Source: Agrobacterium tumefaciens (GTDB taxonomy: Bacteria; Pseudomonadota; Alphaproteobacteria; Rhizobiales; Rhizobiaceae). From it: 64,000 bases of DNA. Position numbers and translations under genes: made by a program. The notes below the pieces were generated by a model. The model saw only the letters and a list, made by a program, of their open reading frames with translations, did no database searches and was not told the DNA's origin. The stretch is taken from positions 248,001-312,000 of the forward strand of contig NZ_JXQV01000030.1 of NCBI RefSeq assembly GCF_000834635.1. Direction: 5' to 3'. Shown here one piece after another: positions 27,881 to 37,560 of this stretch; positions within the stretch are counted from its first letter, which is position 1; every line of letters begins with the position of its first letter.

Positions 27881-30745
27881 TTACTCAGCCGCCTCGGCGT
27901 ATTCGCTCATGGGCGGGCATGTGCAGACGAGGTTCCGGTCTCCATAGACGTTATCGACGCGATTGACCGGCGACCAGTATTTGTCCACGCGGAACGCGCC
28001 CGGCGGGTAGCAGGCCTGCTCGCGGGAATAGGGACGATCCCAGTTGCCGACGAGGTCTTCCACCGTATGAGGTGCGTTTTTCAGCGGATTGTTGGTCTTG
28101 TCCGAGCGACCTTCCTCGATATCCCGGGCTTCCTGACGGATGGCCAGCATCGCGTCGCAGAAACGGTCGAGTTCAGCCTTGGGTTCGGACTCGGTCGGCT
28201 CGATCATCAGCGTGCCAGCAACCGGCCAGCTCATGGTCGGTGCGTGGAAGCCGCAATCGATGAGACGCTTGGCAACATCGTCAACAGTCACACCGCAGCT
28301 ATCGGCGAGCGGACGGGTGTCGATGATGCACTCATGCGCAACGCGGCCAGCCTCTGACTTGTAGAGCACGTCATAGGCGCCCTTCAGTCGTGCCGCGATA
28401 TAGTTGGCGTTGAGGATCGCGACCTTCGTTGCCTGCGTCAAACCCTCACCACCCATCATGAGGCAGTAGCTCCAGGAAATCGGCAGGATGGAAGGTGAGC
28501 CGAACGGGGCAGCCGAAACAGCACCTGAGCGTCCATCGCTTGCGGGATGGCCGGGCAGGTGAGGCGCCAGATGCGCCTTGACGCCAATTGGACCCATGCC
28601 AGGACCGCCGCCACCATGTGGAATGCAGAAGGTCTTGTGCAGGTTGAGGTGCGATACGTCTGAGCCAATATCGCCCGGGCGGGAAAGGCCGACCATGGCG
28701 TTCATGTTGGCGCCATCCAGATAGACCTGGCCACCATGCGTGTGGGTGATATCGCAGATCTCGCGAACGGTCTCTTCAAACACGCCGTGGGTCGATGGGT
28801 ACGTGATCATGCAGCACGAGAGGTTATCCGCATACTGCTCTGCTTTTGCACGGAAATCATCAATATCGATGTCGCCGTTTTCACGCACCTTGACCGGTAC
28901 GACACGCATGCCGACCATCTGCGCGGAGGCAGGGTTGGTGCCATGGGCAGAGGTTGGAATGAGGCACACATCGCGGTGGGCATCGCCGTTTGCGACGTGG
29001 TAGTTGCGGATGGTCAGAAGGCCCGCATATTCGCCCTGCGCGCCGGAATTGGGCTGCATGGAGAACGCATCATAACCCGTCACCTGGCAAAGCTTGGTGG
29101 AGAGATCATCGATCATCTCTCTGTAGCCAAGAGCCTGATCGGCTGGCACGAAGGGGTGGATATCCGAAAACTCCGGCCATGTGATCGGCAGCATTTCGGC
29201 TGTCGCGTTCAGCTTCATGGTGCAGGAGCCGAGCGGTATCATGGAACGGTCAAGCGCCAGATCCCGGTCCGAAAGGCGACGGATGTAGCGGGTCATCTCG
29301 CTTTCGGCGCGATTCATGTGGAAGATCGGATGCGTCATGTACTGGCTGGTCCGCAGCAGGTCCTTCGGCAGACGGTAATCCGGCTCGAAATCCGAGATGG
29401 AGAAGTTGCCACCGAATGCACGCCAAACGGCTTCCAGCGTGGCAGGGCGCGTGCGCTCGTCCAGGCTCATGCCGATCTTTGTCGAGCCGACCTTGCGCAG
29501 GTTAACGCCTTCGGCAACCGCTGCCCGAAGGATGAGGGCCTGCATATGCCCGACATCGACAGTAATGGTGTCGAAGAAGGTTTCGGGCTCAATGGTGTAG
29601 CCGAGCTTTTCCAGACCCTTGGCCATAAGGACGGCCTTCTGGTGGGTCTGCTGGGCAATGGCCTTCAAGCCTTGCGGGCCATGGAAGACGCCATACATGG
29701 ACGCCATGACGGCGAGCAGCACCTGCGCGGTACAGATGTTGGACGTGGCCTTCTCGCGGCGGATGTGCTGTTCGCGGGTCTGTAGCGAAAGGCGGTAGGC
29801 GCGGTTGCCACGTGCATCGACGGATACGCCGACGAGGCGACCCGGCATGGAACGCTTGTGCGTATCCTTCACCGCCATATAGGCAGCGTGCGGGCCACCG
29901 TAACCAACAGGCACGCCGAAGCGCTGCGAGGTGCCGATTGCGATGTCTGCACCCATCTCGCCCGGAGATTTTAGCAGGGTCAGGGCAAGAAGGTCAGCAG
30001 CAACCGTTGCAATGGCGCCCGTCTGGTGCAGGCGGGAAATCAGCCCGGAGAAGTCGCTGACATGGCCATGCGTGCCCGGATACTGGAAGATGGCGCCGAA
30101 GACGTCGACCGGATCGAGATCAGTAAAGGGATTGCCAACGATCACGTTCCAGCCGAGTGGTGCAGCACGGGTTTCGATCAGTGCAATGGTCTGCGGGTGG
30201 CAGTTGGCATCCACGAAGAAGGACGTAGCCTTTGACTTCGCCACGCGCTGGCACATGGCCATGGCTTCGGCAGCAGCAGTGGCCTCATCCAGAAGCGAGG
30301 CGTTTGCGACATCGAGCCCGGTCAGATCGGAAATCATCGTCTGGAAGTTCAGCAGGGCTTCAAGGCGGCCTTGCGAAATCTCTGGCTGGTAAGGCGTGTA
30401 AGCCGTGTACCATGCCGGATTTTCCAGAATATTGCGCTGGATGACTGGCGGCGTGATGGTGCCATAGTAGCCCTGACCAATCAGCGAGGTCAGAACCTTG
30501 TTCTTGTTGGCGGTTTCGCGCAGCCGGTCCAGTGCTTCACGCTCCGTCAGGGCAGGACCCCAGGCGAGTGCGGCCTCCTGGCGGATGGATGAAGGCACTG
30601 TTGCGTCGATCAAGGCATCGAGGCTGTTATAGCCGATGACCTTGAGCATATCCGCCATTTCCGACGGCGACGGGCCAATATGACGCCGGTTGGCAAAGTC
30701 ATAGGGCTGGTAGTCGGTAAAATGGAATTCTGTGGGGGTCGTCAT
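27881..30745 (-). CDS. gcvP: Glycine dehydrogenase (decarboxylating), P protein
   Basis: 954 residues, the long single-chain form. The PLP lysine is in LNLHKTF, followed by the glycine-rich [11 protein letters not shown]. It decarboxylates glycine and passes the aminomethyl group to lipoyl-GcvH. Its ATG overlaps the gcvH stop (TGATG). It is the third and last gene of gcvT-gcvH-gcvP. Confidence 0.97.
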   Translation of the reverse strand: MTTPTEFHFTDYQPYDFANRRHIGPSPSEMADMLKVIGYNSLDALIDATVPSSIRQEAALAWGPALTEREALDRLRETANKNKVLTSLIGQGYYGTITPPVIQRNILENPAWYTAYTPYQPEISQGRLEALLNFQTMISDLTGLDVANASLLDEATAAAEAMAMCQRVAKSKATSFFVDANCHPQTIALIETRAAPLGWNVIVGNPFTDLDPVDVFGAIFQYPGTHGHVSDFSGLISRLHQTGAIATVAADLLALTLLKSPGEMGADIAIGTSQRFGVPVGYGGPHAAYMAVKDTHKRSMPGRLVGVSVDARGNRAYRLSLQTREQHIRREKATSNICTAQVLLAVMASMYGVFHGPQGLKAIAQQTHQKAVLMAKGLEKLGYTIEPETFFDTITVDVGHMQALILRAAVAEGVNLRKVGSTKIGMSLDERTRPATLEAVWRAFGGNFSISDFEPDYRLPKDLLRTSQYMTHPIFHMNRAESEMTRYIRRLSDRDLALDRSMIPLGSCTMKLNATAEMLPITWPEFSDIHPFVPADQALGYREMIDDLSTKLCQVTGYDAFSMQPNSGAQGEYAGLLTIRNYHVANGDAHRDVCLIPTSAHGTNPASAQMVGMRVVPVKVRENGDIDIDDFRAKAEQYADNLSCCMITYPSTHGVFEETVREICDITHTHGGQVYLDGANMNAMVGLSRPGDIGSDVSHLNLHKTFCIPHGGGGPGMGPIGVKAHLAPHLPGHPASDGRSGAVSAAPFGSPSILPISWSYCLMMGGEGLTQATKVAILNANYIAARLKGAYDVLYKSEAGRVAHECIIDTRPLADSCGVTVDDVAKRLIDCGFHAPTMSWPVAGTLMIEPTESEPKAELDRFCDAMLAIRQEARDIEEGRSDKTNNPLKNAPHTVEDLVGNWDRPYSREQACYPPGAFRVDKYWSPVNRVDNVYGDRNLVCTCPPMSEYAEAAE

Positions 30746-31107
30746 CAGGCAATAAGCTCCTTATAGGCAGCTTCATCCAGCAACGCATCAATGTCAGACG
30801 TGTTGGAAAGCTTGAGTTTGAAGAACCAGCCAGCGCCCTGTGGGTCGGAGTTGACGAGCGACGGGTCATCAACGATTGCCTGATTGATCTCGGTGATCTC
30901 ACCATCCAGCGGACAATAAACGTCGGACGCTGCTTTTACGCTTTCGACGGTTGCGGCATCGCCATCCTTTGAGAAGGTTGCGCCCACTTCCGGCAGTTCA
31001 ACAAACACCAGATCGCCCAGCTGTTCTGCAGCGTGGGTGGTGATGCCAACAGTGGCGACATCGCCTTCGATCTTCAGCCACTCGTGCTCTTGAGTAAATT
31101 TCAGCAT
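30745..31107 (-). CDS. gcvH: Glycine cleavage system H protein
   Basis: 120-residue lipoyl carrier; lipoylated Lys58 lies in ESVKAAS. It shuttles the aminomethyl group among P, T and E3 proteins. It needs lipoate made by LipA and an E3 such as LpdA, both encoded in this window. It lies 15 bases after gcvT and overlaps gcvP by one base. Confidence 0.97.
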   Translation of the reverse strand: MLKFTQEHEWLKIEGDVATVGITTHAAEQLGDLVFVELPEVGATFSKDGDAATVESVKAASDVYCPLDGEITEINQAIVDDPSLVNSDPQGAGWFFKLKLSNTSDIDALLDEAAYKELIA

Positions 31108-31122
31108 TGGTTTCTCCGGAAA

Positions 31123-32262
31123 TTAGCGTTTGTAAGTGGGAGTAATAAAGGGCAGGGCGGCAACGGTGAGGGGCAGGTACTTGCCGCGAACTTCCGCAAA
31201 AATTGCCGTGCCTGGCGTTGCAAACTCTTTAGGCACATAGCCCATCGCAACCGGGCTCTCCACTGTCGGGCCAAACCCGCCAGAGGTGACTTCTCCGATT
31301 TCCTGGCTGCCATCTGCATCTGCAAAAAGCTTCGCATGGCCGCGCACAGGTGCTTTGCCTTCCGGCTTCAGACCCACGCGGCGGCGCGCAGTGCCATTGG
31401 TCAATTCAGCCAGAATGCGTTTCTCACCGGGAAAACCGCCTTGGCGATCTCCGCCTGTGCGGCGCGCTTTCTGGATTGCCCATTCGAGCGATGCTTCGAT
31501 TGGAGAGGTCGTGGTGTCTATGTCATTGCCGTAGAGGCACAAGCCAGCTTCAAGGCGCAGGCTGTCACGCGCACCGAGACCGATCGGCTCGCAATCCGGA
31601 TGCTCCAGAAGCGCCTTGGCAATCGCCTCCGCCTTGTCGGCCGGGATCGAGATTTCAAACCCGTCTTCGCCGGAATAGCCCGACCGTGACACGATGCACT
31701 GCACGTCCAGCAGCGGTACTTCGCGCACATCCATGAACTTCATGCCGGAAACGCCAGCCCAGAGCTCGGCCATAACCGCTTCGGCACGTGGTCCCTGAAG
31801 GGCGATCAGAGCGCGATCATCCAGCAGGGTGATATCGCAGGCGCCGGACAAGTAGGCCTGCATATGCGCCAGATCCGCATCTTTACAGGCAGCATTGACC
31901 ACCACGAAAAGATGGTCGCCACGGTTGGTGATCATGAGATCATCCAGAATGCCGCCATTCTCATCGGTGAAGAAGCCGTAACGCTGGCGGCCTTCCTTCA
32001 GACCGAGAATGTCAACGGGAACCAGCGTTTCCAGAGCAAGCGCTGCATCTTCCACTTTGCCAGACTTGGCCTTTATAATGACCTGGCCCATGTGGGACAC
32101 ATCAAACAGGCCAGCAGCGGCGCGGGTGTGCAGATGCTCTTTCATGACGCCGGCAGCGTACTGCACCGGCATGTCGTAACCGGCGAATGGCACCATGCGT
32201 GCGCCAAGCGACAGATGAAGGGAATGAAGCGGGGTGACTTGTAACTCGGCTGTTTCGGCCAA
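31123..32262 (-). CDS. gcvT: Glycine cleavage system T protein (aminomethyltransferase)
   Basis: 379 residues. Folate-dependent enzyme releasing ammonia and forming methylene-THF. N-terminal MVPFAGYDMPVQY and FDVSHMGQ and the central SGYSGEDGFEI are family blocks. It appears to start at TTG 32262: a GGAGG sits five bases upstream, similarity begins at once, and no ATG follows before conserved residues. First gene of the operon, downstream of a tandem glycine riboswitch. Confidence 0.96.
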   Translation of the reverse strand: MAETAELQVTPLHSLHLSLGARMVPFAGYDMPVQYAAGVMKEHLHTRAAAGLFDVSHMGQVIIKAKSGKVEDAALALETLVPVDILGLKEGRQRYGFFTDENGGILDDLMITNRGDHLFVVVNAACKDADLAHMQAYLSGACDITLLDDRALIALQGPRAEAVMAELWAGVSGMKFMDVREVPLLDVQCIVSRSGYSGEDGFEISIPADKAEAIAKALLEHPDCEPIGLGARDSLRLEAGLCLYGNDIDTTTSPIEASLEWAIQKARRTGGDRQGGFPGEKRILAELTNGTARRRVGLKPEGKAPVRGHAKLFADADGSQEIGEVTSGGFGPTVESPVAMGYVPKEFATPGTAIFAEVRGKYLPLTVAALPFITPTYKR

Positions 32263-32334
32263 GGACGCCTCCAGGGTTACGCGATGTCGCGCGGGCTCAT
32301 GTCATGACACTGTTTAAAGTGCCGGGTTCAAGAG

Positions 32335-32407
32335 CCCCCTCTGTCCTTTTCGCCTGAGATTGTTATCCCTTCGGCGAGCCGTCCTTTGCAGGTGGCTTCT
32401 CTCCAGA
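32335..32407 (-). ncRNA. Glycine riboswitch, second aptamer
   Basis: On the minus strand: CTCTGGAGAGA at the start, CGCCGAAGGG in the middle and CTCAGGCGAAAAGGACAGAG at the end, the conserved core of a type-2 glycine aptamer. It follows aptamer 1 after a short linker and lies about 70 bases before the gcvT start. A GGGCTC/GAGCCC pair further down may take part in the expression switch. Confidence 0.93.
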
Positions 32408-32424
32408 GTTCCGTCCTGTTCCGC

Positions 32425-32497
32425 TGGTCCTTTTGCCTGAGAGTTTCCGGGGCGGTTGCTCCTTCGGCCCCGCACGAATGCGGTGTCTCCCAGCGGG
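32425..32497 (-). ncRNA. Glycine riboswitch, first aptamer
   Basis: On the minus strand: GCTGGGAGA, CCGAAGGAGCAA and ACTCTCAGGCAAAAGGACC, the hallmark conserved blocks of a glycine aptamer. With the second copy it forms the tandem glycine sensor known upstream of gcv operons, where glycine binding turns expression on. Confidence 0.94.
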
Positions 32498-32507
32498 ATA
32501 GAAGCTC

Positions 32508-32535
32508 ATTATCTGCTAAGCCACTTTATTGGCAA
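32508..32535 (-). promoter_or_regulatory. Probable sigma-70 promoter of gcvTHP
   Basis: On the minus strand TTGCCA (32530-32535) and GATAAT (32508-32513) are spaced by 16 bases. The predicted transcript start, about seven bases on, falls near 32501, right where the first riboswitch aptamer begins. Confidence 0.55.
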
Positions 32536-32542
32536 GGACCAA

Positions 32543-32581
32543 ATGACGCAGTCAAACAGTTTTTTGTTCAGCCTGCGTCAT
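32543..32581. repeat. Perfect inverted repeat upstream of gcv promoter
   Basis: ATGACGCAG (32543-32551) and CTGCGTCAT (32573-32581), nine of nine pairs, 21-base T-rich centre. It abuts the -35 box of the gcv promoter and is 38 bases downstream of the DUF3008 stop. It could be an operator, or a terminator of the DUF3008 gene, though no T-run follows. Confidence 0.5.
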
Positions 32582-32618
32582 GGCACGTTACGGACTTTGA
32601 TTGGCTTTAACGCCCCGC

Positions 32619-32804
32619 CTACTTCTCTTTCTTGTCGGGCAGGGATTTTCTTTCTGTAGTAGCAAGATCTTCAAGTTCCTCTTTATTCATAGACTTGGCC
32701 ATGCTTTTTGAAGCACCTTGTAAACTGGATTCAGGCATCTCGCCCCGTTTTGCAGCAAGTGCGGCGCCGGCAGCCTTCTGCTGGGCTTTGGATTTTGCAG
32801 GCAT
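32619..32804 (-). CDS. DUF3008 small basic protein
   Basis: 61 residues starting MPAKSKAQQKAAGAALAAKRG, the signature of the DUF3008 family, small Lys/Ala-rich proteins of unknown role common in Proteobacteria. The rest is acidic-basic mixed helix ending DKKEK. An AGGAGA precedes the start on the minus strand. Confidence 0.85.
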   Translation of the reverse strand: MPAKSKAQQKAAGAALAAKRGEMPESSLQGASKSMAKSMNKEELEDLATTERKSLPDKKEK

Positions 32805-32934
32805 GGATGGTCTCCTCGCGATGTTTCGAGCGGACAGGAAAAACCTTGTTGTCAGCGGAGAGTTCCACCTGCTTCAAATTGCGCTTTGATTTAGAGCAAA
32901 AACCGGGATATCGCTTCATGACATGAGGAGTGCG

Positions 32935-33339
32935 ATGAACAAGCGAGCAACCACGGCTGAAAGACTTTTGCGCATGCTTTGCGCCGTCGTGATGCTGTCG
33001 CTCGGTTTTGCGCATAAGCCCGTTGTGGCGGTTGCAGCGCCGGTCATGGCGCTGGACGAAGCCTACCGGCTGCCGGATGGCAGTTTTGCAGAAATCTGCG
33101 CTGCACATAGCGGTGTTGAGTCTCACGCCAAGGGCAAGTCCGACCACCCGGGCATGAATTGGCCTCTTTGCGAAACCTGCCTTCTGGCCGCTTCCATCCT
33201 GCTGCCGACGCCGGATACGACATCCTGGGCGAGGGCGGACATTGCGTCGCTGGAAAATGCGCCGGTTCCACATAAGGCCGTGGCGCATGATGTTGACAGG
33301 CAACGTCCCAAAGCCCGCGCGCCCCCTTCATTTCTCTAA
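32935..33339 (+). CDS. Small periplasmic protein, DUF2946-like
   Basis: 134 residues: hydrophobic signal or anchor (about 12-35), then ICAAHSG and LCETCLLAA, a His/Cys arrangement typical of DUF2946 proteins that accompany copper chaperone genes. ATG 32935 has GAGGAG upstream. It heads the group with the YcnI-PCuAC fusion 89 bases downstream; a copper role is inferred from context. Confidence 0.7.
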   Translation: MNKRATTAERLLRMLCAVVMLSLGFAHKPVVAVAAPVMALDEAYRLPDGSFAEICAAHSGVESHAKGKSDHPGMNWPLCETCLLAASILLPTPDTTSWARADIASLENAPVPHKAVAHDVDRQRPKARAPPSFL

Positions 33340-33428
33340 TTCCGTTTGAACGAAACCGTTATGGCAGCCGCGAACGAGCGGCAGAGACGACTGCTGATGC
33401 CAAGGGCCGCAGTCGAGAGGAACATGAA

Positions 33429-34418
33429 ATGAATATTGTTAAAATCACAGCTTTGGCCACCTTGATGGCGTCTGCCTCCAGCGTTCACGCATTCGCGCAT
33501 GCCAGCTTCGTCAATCCTGTCGCTGAGCAGGAAAGCACAATTGTCGCAGCGCTTCAGGTTCCGCATGGCTGCGAAGGCGGGCTTGCCACGACTGAAGTCC
33601 GCATGGTTCTGCCCGAGGGATTTATCGCGGCCAAGCCGCAGCCAAAGGCTGGATGGGAACTGGAGATCATCTCAGGTGACTATCAGAAGTCCTATGATAA
33701 TCATGGCACGGAGATGAAAAGCGGCCCCGTTGAGATTCGCTGGAAGGGTGGCAATCTGCCGGACGCTTTTTATGACACCTTCAACGTGCGCGGAAAAGTT
33801 TCCGGCATCGATGCCGATGTGGACCTGCCTTTCAAGGTGACGCAGCTTTGCGGAGCGACAGCCACTGCGAAATGGGACGAGATTGCCAAAGCCGGTCAGG
33901 ACCCACATTCGCTGGACAATCCTGCACCGACGATAAAAGTCGTCGCCAAGAAGGAAAGTGCGCACGCCGGTGGTCATGACCATGGCGCTGCCAGCCACCA
34001 TGCTTCTGATGTCGTGAAGGTTGGCAATCTGGAGCTTTCCGGTGCTGCGGCGAAGGCAATGCTGCCGGGCCAGCCTGTTGGCGGTGGCTTCGTCACCATC
34101 AAGAATGACGGGTCATCTGATGATCGGCTGGTTGCGGTGGAATCTCCACTTGCTGGCCGCTCTGAAATTCACGAGATGGCAATGGTCGATAACGTGATGA
34201 AGATGCGCAAGCTGGGTGACGGCATCGCCGTTCCCGCGGGCAAGACCGTGGAGCTGAGCCCAGGCGGCCTGCATTTCATGTTTTTCAATGTGAAGAAGCC
34301 GTTTGCAGAGGGCGACATGGTGCCCGCAACGCTGACATTTGAAAAGGCTGGCAAAGTCGACATCATGATTCAGGTCGGAGCGGCCAACGGTGAAGGCCAT
34401 TCCCACAATCACAACTGA
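33429..34418 (+). CDS. YcnI (DUF1775)-PCuAC fusion, periplasmic copper protein
   Basis: 329 residues. Signal peptide 1-23; cleavage after AFA leaves His24 at the mature N terminus, which in YcnI proteins is a copper ligand. YcnI domain about 24-165 and PCuAC domain about 198-320, joined by a His-rich linker (GGHDHGAASHH). The PCuAC site is EIHEMAM...MKM...HFMFF (His and Met ligands); the tail HSHNHN adds more histidines. It likely receives and delivers Cu(I) in the periplasm, for example to cytochrome oxidase. Confidence 0.9.
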   Translation: MNIVKITALATLMASASSVHAFAHASFVNPVAEQESTIVAALQVPHGCEGGLATTEVRMVLPEGFIAAKPQPKAGWELEIISGDYQKSYDNHGTEMKSGPVEIRWKGGNLPDAFYDTFNVRGKVSGIDADVDLPFKVTQLCGATATAKWDEIAKAGQDPHSLDNPAPTIKVVAKKESAHAGGHDHGAASHHASDVVKVGNLELSGAAAKAMLPGQPVGGGFVTIKNDGSSDDRLVAVESPLAGRSEIHEMAMVDNVMKMRKLGDGIAVPAGKTVELSPGGLHFMFFNVKKPFAEGDMVPATLTFEKAGKVDIMIQVGAANGEGHSHNHN

Positions 34419-34430
34419 TGGAAACAAGAT

Positions 34431-34461
34431 CGCCGGGGCGGTTATCGTCCCGGCGGTTTTT
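34431..34461 (+). terminator. Terminator after the YcnI-PCuAC gene
   Basis: CGCCGGG and CCCGGCG form a seven-pair GC stem around an 11-base loop, followed by GGTTTTTG. It lies 13 bases after the stop and before the convergent cupredoxin gene. Confidence 0.75.
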
Positions 34462-34478
34462 GAATGGAAGGCGGTTGC

Positions 34479-34904
34479 CTATTTCGTGACCGTCAATCTG
34501 GCCTGCATTCCGGCCGAGTAGTGGCCCTTGATATTGCAGAACAGAAGGTAGCTGCCAGGCGTCAGGTTCGCTTTCAGCGTTCCGTGTTTGCCGGGTTTCA
34601 AATCCGCCACTTCACCCAGGCTTTTCAGCTTCTTTTCATCGATCCGGTCTTTTGCAGGATCAACCGGGATCGTCTCATCGGGCGTCTTTAGTTTGATAAG
34701 AACCATTTCATGTTCTTCAGACACGGCATCATTGTGCACGTTGAACGTGGTGCTGCCCGCCTTGACGGTTGATTGATCGAGCACGAGCGTCATCGGCTGA
34801 CCGCCTTCACCGCTTTCAGTTACTTTAATGGTGTTTGCCGCGAAAGCTGGTGCTGCCATGAACAGAACGGCTGCGGCGAGTGTGTATTTGGAAGGCATTT
34901 TCAT
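34479..34904 (-). CDS. Periplasmic cupredoxin-domain protein
   Basis: 141 residues with a signal peptide (AAAVLFMAAPAFA, cut near 24) and a blue-copper-like domain. The C-terminal ligand loop reads CNIKGHYSAGM (Cys, His, Met) and a His lies in SEEHEM. ATG 34904 has GGAG upstream. Convergent with the YcnI-PCuAC gene, reinforcing the copper theme. Confidence 0.87.
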   Translation of the reverse strand: MKMPSKYTLAAAVLFMAAPAFAANTIKVTESGEGGQPMTLVLDQSTVKAGSTTFNVHNDAVSEEHEMVLIKLKTPDETIPVDPAKDRIDEKKLKSLGEVADLKPGKHGTLKANLTPGSYLLFCNIKGHYSAGMQARLTVTK

Positions 34905-34983
34905 TCGGTGGCTCCTTGTTATAAGAAGCACTTTCACCGTTATGCTGACACCAGACTGAATGCCGGGCGACAATCTGCGCAGA

Positions 34984-35268
34984 TCAGTCCGACGCCGTCT
35001 TGTTTTCTTCGTAGGCCTCGATCACCTCTTCCAGAGTGGCCTGAGGGTTCTGGTGCCGTCCGGCGGTCAGGAATTCAAGTGAGAGCGCGGGTTCCTTGAC
35101 GACCGCAGACATGGCGCTGACAAGACTGTCTTCCACTTGGCCGGTTCTGCGCGCAAGCTCGCGGCCAGCCTGCTCGATCTCTGCTTTTCTGGAGGCGCGC
35201 TGCGTGGACTTCAAGCTGTCCGCCACATAGCCTGCGGTGGTCGCTGAAACTGTTAAAACCTGCGCCAT
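34984..35268 (-). CDS. Hypothetical protein (94 aa)
   Basis: Predicted mostly helical, starting AQVLTVSATTAGYVADSLKS and ending acidic (EEVIEAYEENKTASD). No recognised domain, signal or membrane segment. AAGGTG precedes ATG 35268. It lies 79 bases upstream of the cupredoxin gene on the same strand. Confidence 0.65.
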   Translation of the reverse strand: MAQVLTVSATTAGYVADSLKSTQRASRKAEIEQAGRELARRTGQVEDSLVSAMSAVVKEPALSLEFLTAGRHQNPQATLEEVIEAYEENKTASD

Positions 35269-35462
35269 GCGATCACCTTCTTGATCCAGAATTGAACCAA
35301 GATATCTCAAGCGAATTTCTTCTCGATTAAATCCAACCGTTCAATTTTATCGAATTTTTAACGGTCTCAAAAATGCAATTTTTACCAATGGATATGTGCA
35401 CTAAGGAATTTCACTTGTCCTCACTTTGTCGTAGACAAAAGCATATCGAATGGAGTGACCCC

Positions 35463-35840
35463 ATGCTGAATATCTTCCTTGTGGCGCTGGGTGGCGCGCT
35501 CGGCTCGGTGGCGCGGTATCTCGTTTCCGTCTGGAGCGTGAGACTGGCGGGACCGAACTTTCCTTGGGGTACGTTGACAGTCAACGTCGTCGGCGCTTTC
35601 CTCATCGGGCTGATGGTCGAAACGATTGCGCGCCGTTTTGATGCCTCCGCAGAAATGCGCCTGTTTCTGGTAACGGGCATTCTGGGCGGCTTCACAACCT
35701 GGTCGTCCTTCACGCTGGATGCCGTGGCGCTGTTTGAGCGCGGCGATTTAGGGCTTTCGGCCCTTTATCTTGGCGGTAGTCTTGTCGTTTCTTTCGCAGC
35801 AGTCTTCGCCGGGCTGGCCTTAGGCCGCGCTTTGTTCTAA
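35463..35840 (+). CDS. crcB: Fluoride channel CrcB/Fluc
   Basis: 125-residue four-helix membrane protein; GGALGSVARYLVS, TLTVNVVGAFLIG and GGFTTWSSFTLD are the family signatures, including the pore Asn and the Thr/Ser track. Dual-topology dimer exporting fluoride. ATG 35463 has GGAGTGA just upstream. It is 62 bases before the pseudouridine synthase gene. No fluoride riboswitch is seen in its leader. Confidence 0.94.
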   Translation: MLNIFLVALGGALGSVARYLVSVWSVRLAGPNFPWGTLTVNVVGAFLIGLMVETIARRFDASAEMRLFLVTGILGGFTTWSSFTLDAVALFERGDLGLSALYLGGSLVVSFAAVFAGLALGRALF

Positions 35841-35902
35841 AGGCAACAGAAAATACCGCACACAGACGATGCGGAGTTGAGAAAAGAAAGACTGGAATTG
35901 CC

Positions 35903-36895
35903 ATGGCAGGTATCGAGCACATCAAGGTTGAAGCCGAAGAGTCCGGCATGCGGCTCGATCGCTGGTTCAAGATCCATTATCCCGGCCTCGGCTTCGGGCC
36001 GCTTCAAAAGCTGATGCGCTCCGGACAGGTTCGCGTGGATGGCGGTCGCGTAAAGACGGATGCGCGCGTCGAAGCTGGCCAGATGGTGCGCGTGCCGCCG
36101 CTGGATGTCGATGCAAAGGTCAAGGGCGGGCCGATCAGCTCGACCGACCTGAAGAACTCCGACGATGTCGATCTTTTGAAGCGCATGCTGTTGCATGAAG
36201 ATGACAAGGTCTTTGTCTTCAACAAGCCCGCTGGCATTGCCGTGCAGGGCGGCTCTGGCATCAATCGCCACATGGATGGACTGCTGGAAGCATGGACAAG
36301 CTCCAAGGGCGAAAAGCCGCGCCTCGTTCACCGCATCGACCGCGATACATCGGGAGTTCTCGTGGTGGCCCGCACTAGAGGTGCTGCACAGAAACTGACC
36401 GCGGCCTTCCGTGAACGCGACACCAAGAAGACCTATTGGTCTCTGGTCAAGGGCGTGCCGCGTAAGCATCAGGACAAGCTGTCGACCTGGCTTGTCAAGG
36501 AACAGACACCGGACGGCGACCGCATGCGCATTGCCAAGCATGGTGAAGAGGGTGCCGACCACGCCGTTTCCTATTACCGCGTTATCGATACAGCTGCGCA
36601 AAACCTTGCATGGCTTGAGATGGAGCCTTACACGGGCCGCACCCACCAGCTGCGTGTTCACGCGCTGCACATGGGTCACCCGATTATCGGCGACCCAAAA
36701 TATTTCATCGAAGATACCAACTGGGATTTCCCCGGCGGTGTTCAGAAGCGCCTGCATCTGCATGCGCGCCGTATCGACATTCCACACCCATCAGGCGGTC
36801 GCCTGCGCGTGACTGCACCTCTGCCACCGCACATGGTACAGACCTGGAACCTGCTGGGTCTTGACGTTGCCGATGGCGACAGAGACGACGAATGA
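35903..36895 (+). CDS. RluA-family pseudouridine synthase (RluC-like)
   Basis: 330 residues: N-terminal S4 RNA-binding domain (about 10-75) and RluA catalytic domain with the active-site Asp in HRIDRDTSG and GRTHQLRVH. Architecture and length fit RluC, which modifies 23S rRNA, but RluD-like specificity cannot be excluded. Its stop overlaps the HAD gene start by four bases. Confidence 0.92.
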   Translation: MAGIEHIKVEAEESGMRLDRWFKIHYPGLGFGPLQKLMRSGQVRVDGGRVKTDARVEAGQMVRVPPLDVDAKVKGGPISSTDLKNSDDVDLLKRMLLHEDDKVFVFNKPAGIAVQGGSGINRHMDGLLEAWTSSKGEKPRLVHRIDRDTSGVLVVARTRGAAQKLTAAFRERDTKKTYWSLVKGVPRKHQDKLSTWLVKEQTPDGDRMRIAKHGEEGADHAVSYYRVIDTAAQNLAWLEMEPYTGRTHQLRVHALHMGHPIIGDPKYFIEDTNWDFPGGVQKRLHLHARRIDIPHPSGGRLRVTAPLPPHMVQTWNLLGLDVADGDRDDE

Positions 36896-37548
36896 AACTT
36901 GTCCTTTTCGATTGCGACGGAACGCTGGTGGACAGCGCTGGCCTGATCCATGAGGTCATGGCCCGCACCTTCGTTCATTTCGGCCACGACCGGCCGGAGA
37001 TGTCGCTGACCAAATCGATCATCGGCCTGACGCTCGATATCGCCATTGCCCGCATGCAGGGAAAGCCGCATGTGGATGATGAAGCGATAGCGATGACGGC
37101 GCACTATAAATCTATCTACGGCGAAACCCGCGCAGGAGCTGGTTTTCAGGAGCCGCTGTTTGACGGTATCACCGCCATGATCGAAACGCTGGCAAAGCGT
37201 GACGAGTTGCTGATGGGTGCGGTGACTGGCAAATCCCGGCGCGGTCTTGACCTCATCATGGATACCCACGGTTTCCGTCCGCACTTCATAGTTTCGCGCA
37301 CTGCTGATGACTGCCCATCCAAGCCGCACCCGGCCATGGTTACGGAATGCTGCAGCCAGACCGGTATCGTTCCGGCGGATACCATTGTTATTGGCGATGC
37401 GATTTACGATATGCAGATGGCCAAGGCGGCAGGTGCGAAGGCTGTCGGTGTCGCCTGGGGTTATGCCTCGGTGGATGATTTATGGAAAGCGGGCGCCGAT
37501 GCCATCGTGGAACATGCCAGTGAAATTCCCGGTCACATTCCGGGGTGA
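36892..37548 (+). CDS. HAD-superfamily phosphatase (Gph-like)
   Basis: 218 residues. HAD motif I FDCDGTLVDS at residues 5-14, motif II-like TGKS, and motif III/IV SKPHP...IGDAIYDMQMA. Substrate not determinable; phosphoglycolate phosphatase-type relatives are common. Coupled to the pseudouridine synthase by a four-base overlap, 12 bases before the ATP12 gene. Confidence 0.9.
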   Translation: MKLVLFDCDGTLVDSAGLIHEVMARTFVHFGHDRPEMSLTKSIIGLTLDIAIARMQGKPHVDDEAIAMTAHYKSIYGETRAGAGFQEPLFDGITAMIETLAKRDELLMGAVTGKSRRGLDLIMDTHGFRPHFIVSRTADDCPSKPHPAMVTECCSQTGIVPADTIVIGDAIYDMQMAKAAGAKAVGVAWGYASVDDLWKAGADAIVEHASEIPGHIPG

Positions 37549-37560
37549 GAAGGACGTATC

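Noticed and set aside
28736-29785. Plus-strand open frame of 349 codons inside gcvP
   Set aside because: Antisense shadow of a highly conserved gene; no ribosome site or domain.
35269-35462. Possible fluoride riboswitch before crcB
   Set aside because: The AT-rich leader lacks the conserved fluoride aptamer core; only a small TTTGTC/GACAAA repeat is present.
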